From positions 1-22,958 of IMG/VR virus record IMGVR_UViG_3300025141_000805: DNA of 22,958 nucleotides, one strand, 5' to 3'. Shown piece after piece: positions 9,301 to 15,312 of the stretch. Each line of letters opens with the position of its first letter. Positions within the stretch are counted from its first letter, which is position 1. The position numbers and the translations under genes are program-made. The notes under the pieces are model-generated. The model made no database searches. It saw nothing but the letters and a program-made list of their open reading frames with translations, and had not been told where the DNA came from. Origin of the DNA: a virus.

Positions 9301-9397
9301 CATGTATGCTAAAATATATGTGAAACCGGCCCGGGCCATAGAATTTATTGCAATTGATTTCATTATTACGGATTCAGGAGCATCTTTTGAAGACTAA
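6347..9397 (+). CDS. gp18: Tail sheath protein, gp18-like, very large
   Basis: Contractile sheath subunit. The 1016-aa length far exceeds T4 gp18 (659 aa). The N-terminus has the sheath signature: KFVSPGIFITEID, then GPAIIGRTARGPALKPIQVNS and FEEFLDIFG, and AWLRNNSPVTMVRLLG near 90. The C-terminal core is equally clear: YYPWVQIRDTVNG and WAPPSIAALGA (about 803-825), NPIAAFPAEGIVIFGQKTL (about 885), LDRINVRRLVIYLKKQI (about 907) and a terminal NIMYAKIYVKPARAIEFIAIDF strand pair. About 600 residues in between (roughly 110-740) are rich in Gly/Ser/Thr/Asn/Asp and probably form extra domains on the sheath surface. It starts after GAGGAGAAAT, 37 nt downstream of a CTATTTATT element. Confidence 0.93.
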   Translation: MSYRKFKFVSPGIFITEIDNSQLPKQPTAMGPAIIGRTARGPALKPIQVNSFEEFLDIFGKPIPGGQGGDVWRYGNFTAPTYAAYAAQAWLRNNSPVTMVRLLGQTNKDATSDGYAGWKTDNTGNTDTASTNGGAFGLFICEADAATAIGPVSASMDSPIEGTLAAIWYLNKGAIALSGQTILTGSSTYDKACATWMRAVDTGPAFKVVVQDSDGNTVVDSSFDFDSKSPRFIRKVFNTNPTLTNSTLNSTGTLDYWLGESFEGHVNTFVANDPGGASGISGSAAGSTYGIILPLASPNGDIKGGDFTMSTSKSPSGQFAKTGWFITQDIGGDTASYNPEAQQKLFRLCARELGEETQRKIKISLQDIKVSPDPSNPYGSFTVAIRNIKDIDTAPDILEQYNNCSLNPASDNYIAKKIGNKYEEWNDTDRRYRYYGDYANVSDYVYVEMNEQVDAAATTAEYLPFGVFGPPRYKGFAASGSAMSVYNQPAEPIGDESSGSFIRSGSANPITTHSLNGTFFSSSEGTTVKAQYKFPLLRLRASSSEGNLTDAKDAYFGVDTTYSTTHARFDASVYELLRTKADDINGHDANGKTTEASWVFSLDDVRNITVSASSYTGDYKDGAVWQSGSRANGISFTAHTGSGNGVVGSTATTKGPATASYQNVIDDDKGGVKAGWNRFTTCLHGGADGVDITEMDPFNNAIIEGKTELNSSAYNAFNVVIDSIRDSEIVEYNLVTAPGMTNNTLNSKLVQMCENRADALAIIDLKNGYTPRAESDKTRSQRKGNLTNVVSNKKNNLLIDSSYGCAYYPWVQIRDTVNGATLWAPPSIAALGAMSYGEATAQLWFAPAGFTRGGLSANRAAGVPVVGVEQRLTSKERDKLYEANINPIAAFPAEGIVIFGQKTLQLTPSALDRINVRRLVIYLKKQISRFAATVLFDQNVQTTWNRFKSKVEPFLSDVKAGLGITEYRLILDETTTTPDLIDRNIMYAKIYVKPARAIEFIAIDFIITDSGASFED

Positions 9398-9412
9398 AAA
9401 TTTAATTTAATT

Positions 9413-9421
9413 CTATTTATT
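9413..9421 (+). promoter_or_regulatory. Late-gene element copy 5 (CTATTTATT)
   Basis: Exact copy, 29 nt before the tail tube ATG. With the following AATAG it forms a weak 5-bp inverted repeat (CTATT-TATT-AATAG), which is probably incidental. Confidence 0.5.
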
Positions 9422-9450
9422 AATAGAGAGATAAAAGGAGAAACTAAAAA

Positions 9451-10083
9451 ATGGCTGGAAATCAATTCTGGAGTTCTACAACGATCGACCCCAAACGAAA
9501 TTTTCGATGGGTGTTAGTCTTTGATCAGATTCCCACTTTTGTGATCACCAAGGCCGCGAAACCAAGCTTTGAAGTGTCGAGTGTCGGGCATCAATATGTT
9601 GCTCATAAGTTTAATTACCCTGGCAGAGTAACATGGTCGCCTGTTGAAGTCACTCTTGTCGACCCCGTGTTTCCAGACGCGTCAGCTAAAATAGTTAAAA
9701 TCTTGGCTGCCTCTGGCTATGCAATTCCGGGCACAGAAGCAGATGGTACCATTTCTATGGGTAAGCGAGACGCTGTTGCGGCCGTTGGAGTACCAGCGAT
9801 ATTACAGCTAGATGGCAAAGGCCGCACGGTTGACAGATGGACACTCCACAACGCTTGGATATCCAAGGCTAGCTTTGGCAGTTTAGATTACACCTCAGAA
9901 GATATGATCAATGTCACATTAACTTTCACGTACGACTGGGCAGAATATTCAGGCGCCCCCGCTTCGGTTGACAATCCGACACCGAATTTGATTTTGGGCA
10001 ATGGCCCCGATCAATTGGGAACTATTGAAAAATATCAAGAAGAAATGGGGCAAATTGTAAACACATCTGGCCTCAATCTTTAG
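9451..10083 (+). CDS. gp19: Tail tube protein, gp19-like
   Basis: Subunit of the rigid inner tube that the sheath drives through the envelope. The 210-aa product (T4 gp19 163 aa) opens with FRWVLVFDQIPTFVITKAAKPSF, the tube-fold start in which a first strand presents the protein to the ring. It continues with PGRVTWSPVEVTLVDP and closes with WTLHNAWISKASFGSLDYTS and DMINVTLTFTYDWAEY, the long strand pair typical of this family. It follows the sheath gene as in T4 (18-19). The start has AAAAGGAG upstream and a CTATTTATT element 29 nt before it. The C-terminal 35 residues past the fold form an extension. Confidence 0.9.
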   Translation: MAGNQFWSSTTIDPKRNFRWVLVFDQIPTFVITKAAKPSFEVSSVGHQYVAHKFNYPGRVTWSPVEVTLVDPVFPDASAKIVKILAASGYAIPGTEADGTISMGKRDAVAAVGVPAILQLDGKGRTVDRWTLHNAWISKASFGSLDYTSEDMINVTLTFTYDWAEYSGAPASVDNPTPNLILGNGPDQLGTIEKYQEEMGQIVNTSGLNL

Positions 10084-10099
10084 TTAAAGAGACAGGACA

Positions 10100-10837
10100 A
10101 TGACTAATCCAAACTTTTTTTCCCCCGGTTCTTGGCAATTCTGGAGCAACCCTTCGGTAAGGCCTAAAAGAACCTTTGAGGGGATGCTTTTGTTCGGGGA
10201 TGTAATATTCGGCGGCGCGGGCGCAAATAGTTTTCCTCCTTTTATGGTTAAAAGTTTCAGCAGACCAGGGTATACTGAAATAAGCACACAAGCTGGAGAG
10301 TATCAATTACGAACTGGTGACTTTGCTCGCATAGATTATCCGACGCAAGGGTTTGCTACAAAAGATTTGAATATTACTTTAGCAGATGTGAATATTCTTG
10401 GCCCAGAGGGAGCCGATACAGCTGGGCATGTGAACACTTCATTGACAATGATGCAAAAAACATGGACATACGAAGAAGTAGCCATGGGCACGGAAGAGGG
10501 ATCCGAAAACGACGCATATCAACGTTTTATAGATGGGTATATTGCTGGAAACCCTCAAATTATCACCATTCTTGAATTAGATGGGAATGGCGGCGTCAAT
10601 GGAGAGTGGAGCATATACAAACCCGTACTAAGTGCGGTCAAATTTTCAGATTTTAATTACGAAACCGAGCAACTTGCTAGCATAGATTTGACATTTAAAT
10701 ATAAAAATTTTAAATTCACACAAGGCTGGAGCGAAAAAGAGCTTGATATGAGACTAAATGCAGCTTCTAAAGAGCGGCAACAAGTGATTAGTAATTGGAT
10801 TGAACGCGGTTCAAAATGGTTGGCTAGTACTTATTAA
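10100..10837 (+). CDS. Second tube-fold protein, gp19/gp54-like paralogue
   Basis: A 245-aa protein with the same layout as the preceding tube protein. It has an N-terminal SxRPKRTFEGMLLF strand, FPPFMVKSFSRPGYTE matching the tube protein's TKAAKPSFEVSSVG region, TKDLNITLADV matching WSPVEVTLVDP, GEWSIYKPVLSAVKFSDFNYE matching TLHNAWISKASFGSLDY, and LASIDLTFKYKNFKFTQG matching INVTLTFTYDWAEY. A longer helix-rich centre (about 115-150) differs. In T4 the tube protein has relatives at the baseplate end (gp54, gp48), so this may be the tube initiator or a specialised ring; an ordinary second tube protein is also possible. It starts 16 nt after the tube gene with a weak AGGACA site. Confidence 0.7.
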   Translation: MTNPNFFSPGSWQFWSNPSVRPKRTFEGMLLFGDVIFGGAGANSFPPFMVKSFSRPGYTEISTQAGEYQLRTGDFARIDYPTQGFATKDLNITLADVNILGPEGADTAGHVNTSLTMMQKTWTYEEVAMGTEEGSENDAYQRFIDGYIAGNPQIITILELDGNGGVNGEWSIYKPVLSAVKFSDFNYETEQLASIDLTFKYKNFKFTQGWSEKELDMRLNAASKERQQVISNWIERGSKWLASTY

Positions 10838-10867
10838 AATTTAATAAAAAAACAATATGAGGTAAAA

Positions 10868-11734
10868 ATGAGCGCAAGATCAAACGAAGATAGACTTGGC
10901 ATCGCTGCAGGCCAGTCGGAAGAAAATAGTTTACAGCAGCCCACCCTGGAGGGTGGCACTTTAAAGTTTATAACTCCGACTGAGTTTGTAGATCTACCAA
11001 GCAAGGGGGAGTTTTATCCACCGAACCACCCCCTTCACAAACAAGAGGTCGCGGAAATTAGACATATGACCACGAAGGAAGAGGACATTTTAACATCTAT
11101 AACACTGTTAAAGAAAGGTCTCGCACTTGATAGAATGCTGGAAAGTATTTTAGTGGATAAAAGAATAAAAATAGACGATTTGCTGATGGGGGATAAAAAC
11201 GCGCTCATCATCGCGGCCCGGACTCATGGCTATGGTCCAATATACGATACACACGTTGAATGTCCCAACTGTTCAAACAGGCAAGAATATTCATTTGATA
11301 TGGGCGCTTTGGAATGTCAAAGCGCGCCAAGCGAACTTATGTCTAAGCGCGCCATTCAAAAAACTGAGGTTGGGACATTTTTAGTGCCAATTCCACAAAC
11401 TGATTATGTCGTCGAAACACGCCTTTTAACGGGGCATCACGAAAAGAAAATCCTTGAGATTCAAGAACATAAAAAACAAAGAAATTTTCATGAAACAACC
11501 GCGACCGATTTTCTTAGGGCAATAATCGTTTCAGTCAATAATATAGGTGATGAAAAATCTATAAATGAGTTTATTAATAGTTTGCCGGCATTACACGGTC
11601 GCTATTTAAGAAGAACATATGAAAAGGTCGTTCCAGCTCTCGACATGAAACATTCATTTATTTGCGCATCTTGCAACCACGAGGGGGTTTTGGAGGTCCC
11701 CCTCAATACAGACTTTTTTTGGTTTAACGCATGA
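10868..11734 (+). CDS. Baseplate hub factor, gp26-like (T4 baseplate protein family)
   Basis: Member of the T4 baseplate protein family that includes gp26, an assembly factor of the central hub. The 288-aa product shows the family start FITPTEFVDLPSKGEFYPPNHPL, then IRHMTTKEEDILTS, a helix ending VDKRIKIDDLLMGDKNALIIAARTHGYG, a CPNC knuckle (about 137-140) and a second CASC knuckle near the C-terminus. Together the four cysteines could bind one zinc. The frame ends in DFFWFNA at a run of seven T, just where a start-less ORF in the +1 frame continues, so a longer fusion product is likely made by frameshifting. It lies directly upstream of the tape measure gene. GAGG 6-9 nt before the ATG sets the start. 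Confidence 0.8.
   Translation: MSARSNEDRLGIAAGQSEENSLQQPTLEGGTLKFITPTEFVDLPSKGEFYPPNHPLHKQEVAEIRHMTTKEEDILTSITLLKKGLALDRMLESILVDKRIKIDDLLMGDKNALIIAARTHGYGPIYDTHVECPNCSNRQEYSFDMGALECQSAPSELMSKRAIQKTEVGTFLVPIPQTDYVVETRLLTGHHEKKILEIQEHKKQRNFHETTATDFLRAIIVSVNNIGDEKSINEFINSLPALHGRYLRRTYEKVVPALDMKHSFICASCNHEGVLEVPLNTDFFWFNA
11681..11722 (+). promoter_or_regulatory. Putative programmed frameshift site
   Basis: Seven T residues (11714-11720) are read as TTT TTT TGG in the gp26-like frame. A peptidyl tRNA-Phe on TTT 11717-11719 can move +1 to TTT 11718-11720, or -2 to TTT 11715-11717, with full re-pairing; both lead to GGT at 11721. A perfect 7-bp stem GAGGGGG/CCCCCTC (11681-11687 with 11698-11704) ends 9 nt before the run, and its loop carries GGAGG, a Shine-Dalgarno-like sequence. 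I infer recoding because the downstream conserved ORF has no start codon. A one-base homopolymer sequencing error would look the same. Confidence 0.6.
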
Positions 11735-11900
11735 ATACATACAACAAGTTTATGAGCAATTTTTTCTGTTAAAGTATTATGGAAATTGGACACTTCTAGA
11801 ACTTTATAATTTACCAGTAGGTTTGCGCAAGTGGTTTTTCGAAAGATTTGTTAAACAGAAAGAAGACGAAGCAGAAGCGCGCAAACAAACCAAGCGATAA
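11721..11900 (+). CDS. gp51-like ORF without a start codon, frameshift-fused extension
   Basis: A 59-codon coding stretch in the +1 frame relative to the gp26-like gene. The product reads EYIQQVYEQFFLLKYYGNW, then LLELYNLPVGLRKWFFERF and a charged tail KQKEDEAEARKQTKR. The YGNW...YNLPV-LR-WF-ER pattern is one I associate with the small gp51-like baseplate hub assembly proteins of T4-like marine phages. The frame is open from 11649 but holds no ATG or GTG and no TTG before the conserved block, so independent initiation is unlikely. A translational frameshift at the T7 run is the simplest route. A two-form protein ahead of the tape measure also fits the tail assembly chaperone arrangement of many tailed phages (lambda G/GT, P2 E/E', and the -2 shift of Mu). 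Confidence 0.68.
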   Translation, partial: GLTHEYIQQVYEQFFLLKYYGNWTLLELYNLPVGLRKWFFERFVKQKEDEAEARKQTKR

Positions 11901-11915
11901 AAACAAAACCCTAAA

Positions 11916-11924
11916 CTATTTACA
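11916..11924 (+). promoter_or_regulatory. Late-gene element copy 6 (CTATTTACA)
   Basis: Two-mismatch copy preceded by AAA, 31 nt before the tape measure ATG, in the short gap after the start-less gp51-like ORF. Confidence 0.4.
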
Positions 11925-11955
11925 GTAGAGCATTTTCACACAAGAAGGGTTTTAT

Positions 11956-14001
11956 ATGACCAAGGAACAAGCAGCCCAACTTAATGCGATACTGGAACAA
12001 GTTAAAGCATCCGGAATCGAATTAAACACATCAATCAAAGAAGCGAATAAAGCGCTTCAGGCGCAGGGCACTCAGCTAAATCAAAATCGACAAGCGGCGC
12101 TTGATATGGCGCAAGCCTTGGTTGATGGCCGCGACGCCATCGAGGCAGCTGCCGAAATAAATCAGAAAGTATACTCCACGCTGCAAGAAGAAAACACCCT
12201 TAGCGAGCAAAAACTACTCCTGCAGCAAACTCTCCTGGCCGGCCACCAAGAAATATCTCAAATAGTAGAATCCAACGCAGACGTATCTGCTGACGAGTTA
12301 GAAAAACTCAGCGAAGAGTTAACAGGCCTTCAGCAAAAAGTTAAACTTCAACAACAAGTTAAAACAGAGACGGAAAAAACAGCTCAGCAAACACTTCTTG
12401 CTTCGAACTATGTAAATATACAAGAAAAGGCTGTTGCGAAAGTCAAGCAAGGTGTAGAAGCAACGGGCGGTATTCTAACCGGCATTTATGACAAAATCAA
12501 AGGCGGTGCGCAGTACGGTGCGCAGTTCGTCGCCGGCACATATATGGGCGCAAAAACATTGATCGATGCCACCGGCCAAGCGAAAGCAGCATATACCGCA
12601 CTCGATCAGTTAGGAGCTTCCTTTAGGAGAAACACAGGCCTCGTACTTGATAGCGATTTGGCGATGAAAAAATTTACAGATCGTATAATTGAGAGCGCGC
12701 GGAACCAAGTGGCATTGGGCGTCACAACAAAAGATATGGGTACCGCATATGCCAAAATGATGGAAGACTCTCGCACCTTTGGGCTCCTTATGGCCGACAA
12801 CACAGAGGCGAGCGAAATGCAAGTAAAAATACTTGCGGAACATGCCGCCAAAGCTGAAAAAATGGGGATTTCGCTTAAAACCACAGCTTCCGTGGTAGAG
12901 CTGGTTGGCAAAGCGTACAGAGAACAGGATTTGGCCATGGAAACCTCGCGCATTAGCGAAGAAATGATAAATCTTGCGCGCGCCACCGGCCAAACGGTGG
13001 ATAAAGTCGGTCAAGACGCGGTGAAGGCATTTGATAAATTAGCGGTGTATTCACTTCCGCAGGCGACTAAAATATTTAAAGAACTAAGTGTTACCGCTTC
13101 TCAAACAGGTATCTCGGTCGACGAATTGCTGAAAGGGGTAGCGAAATTTGATGATATGGAAAAGGCGGCGGAATCAGTTGGTGATTTGAACGCAATGCTA
13201 GGAGGTCCGTATTTAAACACTTTGGACTTGGTGAATGCGACTGAAGAAGAAAGAATCGCAATGATACGGGAGGCCGTCGAAGCTAGTGGTGAAAGTTTTG
13301 ATGAGATGGACCGCTTTAAACAAAAAGCTATAGCTGCAGAAATGGGCCTAAGCGCACAACAGGCAAAAGCATATTTCGGTGTATCGCAAGCAGCTATCGA
13401 CACAGCCACGGCCGGAGTCGACCAAAATAAGTCGACAATGAAGGATCTTCAAGATGCAGCGGAAAAAAATGCAGTAAGCATGAAGGATCGTTGGGGTGCA
13501 GCCCAAGAAAGTGTAGTTATGGTCGAGGGCGCCCTGCAAAATGTCCAGAGCGCCTCTAACGCGGCTTCTGAGGCGGTTGCCAAAGCCGGCGGTAAGATCC
13601 GAGAAGCGCTGGCGCCGACGATTGCGAAAATGTCGAAAGAAATGTCGACGGCGATAACGGAACAGGCTGGAAAGCTAAAAAACGCTAAAAACCTCGCCGA
13701 TATGATTCAAATTATTGGTGAATTGGGAACCAAGGCGCTTGGAATATCATGGGACCAAGTGACGAAGATGGGGACCGAAGGTGCGCCAAGTATTGCAACC
13801 GCCCAAGAAGGCCCGGGCCTAGAAGAAAGATTTATGAAAGAGTTCACCGGCGCGCCCGGTCAGCCCGCAGCCGTTGGGCCTGGCGGCGGAGGCGGCCGCA
13901 TTGTAATTGAGAATAAGATGTATCTAGATAAAGATATCTTATGGCAGAAGATCGACGAAAAGGTTAGTTTTGAAATCCAAAGAGCTTTGGAGAGTCAATA
14001 G
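11956..14001 (+). CDS. Tape measure protein (gp29-like role)
   Basis: A 681-aa, mostly helical protein whose extended length would set the tail tube length; T4 gp29 in this role has about 590 aa. Residues 1-150 are Gln/Glu/Ala-rich heptad-like helices. A small Gly/Ala-rich segment (about 170-195, with GAQYGAQFVAGTYMGAKTL) could contact membrane. The middle (200-480) contains repeated helix-turn units such as FGLLMADNTEASE and KTTASVVELVGKAYRE. The C-terminus has a GPGGGGGRIVIENKMYLDKD hinge followed by a short amphipathic helix. Position after the hub factor/chaperone-like pair and before baseplate genes is the classical tape-measure location. The start is 31 nt after a CTATTTACA element, with AAGAAGGG upstream. 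Sequence identity to T4 gp29 is not evident. Confidence 0.78.
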   Translation: MTKEQAAQLNAILEQVKASGIELNTSIKEANKALQAQGTQLNQNRQAALDMAQALVDGRDAIEAAAEINQKVYSTLQEENTLSEQKLLLQQTLLAGHQEISQIVESNADVSADELEKLSEELTGLQQKVKLQQQVKTETEKTAQQTLLASNYVNIQEKAVAKVKQGVEATGGILTGIYDKIKGGAQYGAQFVAGTYMGAKTLIDATGQAKAAYTALDQLGASFRRNTGLVLDSDLAMKKFTDRIIESARNQVALGVTTKDMGTAYAKMMEDSRTFGLLMADNTEASEMQVKILAEHAAKAEKMGISLKTTASVVELVGKAYREQDLAMETSRISEEMINLARATGQTVDKVGQDAVKAFDKLAVYSLPQATKIFKELSVTASQTGISVDELLKGVAKFDDMEKAAESVGDLNAMLGGPYLNTLDLVNATEEERIAMIREAVEASGESFDEMDRFKQKAIAAEMGLSAQQAKAYFGVSQAAIDTATAGVDQNKSTMKDLQDAAEKNAVSMKDRWGAAQESVVMVEGALQNVQSASNAASEAVAKAGGKIREALAPTIAKMSKEMSTAITEQAGKLKNAKNLADMIQIIGELGTKALGISWDQVTKMGTEGAPSIATAQEGPGLEERFMKEFTGAPGQPAAVGPGGGGGRIVIENKMYLDKDILWQKIDEKVSFEIQRALESQ

Positions 14002-14009
14002 GAGAAAGA

Positions 14010-14948
14010 ATGAGCGCACCAGTATCAAATTTTAAATCATCTTACAAGACATTCTCATTTGAGCCTCTTCACGTTACGTTAAATCGTACGCCGGTGGGCG
14101 GTACTGAGATTTCGATTCCTGTTGAAGACCTGGATTTAAATCAAACGTTTACCTCAAATTGGAACCCACAAGATGCATATGGCAGAATGGATCCAATTGC
14201 AACATTCAAAAACACTCGCAGATCAATACAAGTTAAATTTTCCTGTCGTGCACACCATATAATAGACGGCGCCGGCGGCGTCGTTAATAATGTTCGGAAC
14301 ATTAATGTCCTTACGCAACTTTTATATCCATCTTATTACGAAACTGGGTGGACTTTGGGTGGAGATCCGCTAGCAGTCCTCGGCGCCCCCCCGTTTTTTA
14401 GAATACGGTACGGAAATTATGTTGGAAGCTACAATCCGACCGGCGAAATAGAGGGGATGCTTATGAGTGGCCTTACTGGCTATATCACTAATTTTACTCA
14501 CGGTCTCGGGAAGGTAGCAAGAAATGTTGCTTTTGGCAAACAGGGGAAGGATAAAGCTTATCGCGCTTTGCCGCGGCAAATTGATGTCGGGTTCACCTTT
14601 CAGGTTGTACATGACAAACTGGTCGGATGGTATCAAAATAGATTTAGCCCCAATGGATATGGCAGCAATTTTCCATACAATGCTGGAGGCTTTGGGTATG
14701 CCACAACAGACGCGCGCTCAGAGGACACCCCTGCTGCAGTAACTATTGGCACCACCACTTCGACAGCCGGGGGCCCCCAAAACGCAGAACAACGGGCGGC
14801 CGACCCGTACAGCCCCCAGCAACAGGTTAAAGCGGCGCAAACAGGGACAAATCTTTCCCAGATTCCGACATCGATGGACTCAACAGAACCGACCACAACC
14901 GTGGCCCCGGCGCAGACAGCGGATGCGTGGGTACCAAAGGAGAAATGA
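14010..14948 (+). CDS. Baseplate tube-cap-like protein (gp48-like)
   Basis: A 312-aa structural protein, probably at the tube-baseplate junction. The order of elements resembles T4 gp48: a strand RRSIQVKFSCRAHHI followed by a helix NVLTQLLYPSYYE; then GAPPFFRIRYGNYV (gp48 has NPTVWMVKNFG); then GLTGYITNFTHGLG; then LPRQIDVGFTFQVVHDKLVGW (gp48 LPSTFTLEITMREI). The last 75 residues are a low-complexity Thr/Ala/Pro/Gln tail that looks disordered. It starts 8 nt after the tape measure stop with TAGGAGAA, and its own stop overlaps the AAGGAGAAATGA used by the next gene. A tail-tip or LysM-type baseplate protein of another lineage is an alternative. Confidence 0.55.
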   Translation: MSAPVSNFKSSYKTFSFEPLHVTLNRTPVGGTEISIPVEDLDLNQTFTSNWNPQDAYGRMDPIATFKNTRRSIQVKFSCRAHHIIDGAGGVVNNVRNINVLTQLLYPSYYETGWTLGGDPLAVLGAPPFFRIRYGNYVGSYNPTGEIEGMLMSGLTGYITNFTHGLGKVARNVAFGKQGKDKAYRALPRQIDVGFTFQVVHDKLVGWYQNRFSPNGYGSNFPYNAGGFGYATTDARSEDTPAAVTIGTTTSTAGGPQNAEQRAADPYSPQQQVKAAQTGTNLSQIPTSMDSTEPTTTVAPAQTADAWVPKEK

Positions 14949-14954
14949 ACATAA

Positions 14955-15299
14955 ATGGCTTTTAATTTTTCACGGTATAGTAAAAGAGCAGTTTTGAGGA
15001 ATTCGTCCCCGAAGTACATGAAACAGCTTGATAGCAGAAACGTTCCTTACATAAACCACTTTGACACCGCAGCTCTTGCATACCCTTCAGAAAAGCTCTT
15101 GGGAAGTTTAGAGATCGTAAATGAAGTGTGGGGAGTTGGGAGTCGTTTTTACAAACTAGCAGATAAACACTATGGGGATCCGGCACTTTGGTGGATCATT
15201 CCTTGGTTCAATAAGTTACCACTAGAGTCAGATTTTGAAACTGGAGAGGTGGTTCTTATTCCTAAACCATTAAATATTATATTAAACTTTTTTGATTAA
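14955..15299 (+). CDS. Baseplate wedge protein, gp53-like
   Basis: A 114-aa protein resembling the N-terminal part of T4 gp53 (196 aa), a wedge component. The diagnostic stretch is FYKLADKHYGDPALWWIIPWFNKLP (T4 ELANAIYGNPQLYWVLLMCND), followed by GEVVLIPKPLNIIL, which resembles the closing strand of LysM-like tail proteins. The first 30 residues, FSRYSKRAVLRNSSPKYMKQL, are basic. The start at 14955 is preferred to the ATG at 14945 because AAAGGAG (14937-14943) leaves 11 nt to it, against 1 nt to 14945. It lies between the gp48-like and hub-like genes, consistent with a baseplate block. Confidence 0.68.
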   Translation: MAFNFSRYSKRAVLRNSSPKYMKQLDSRNVPYINHFDTAALAYPSEKLLGSLEIVNEVWGVGSRFYKLADKHYGDPALWWIIPWFNKLPLESDFETGEVVLIPKPLNIILNFFD

Positions 15300-15312
15300 T
15301 GAGTGAAGACTA

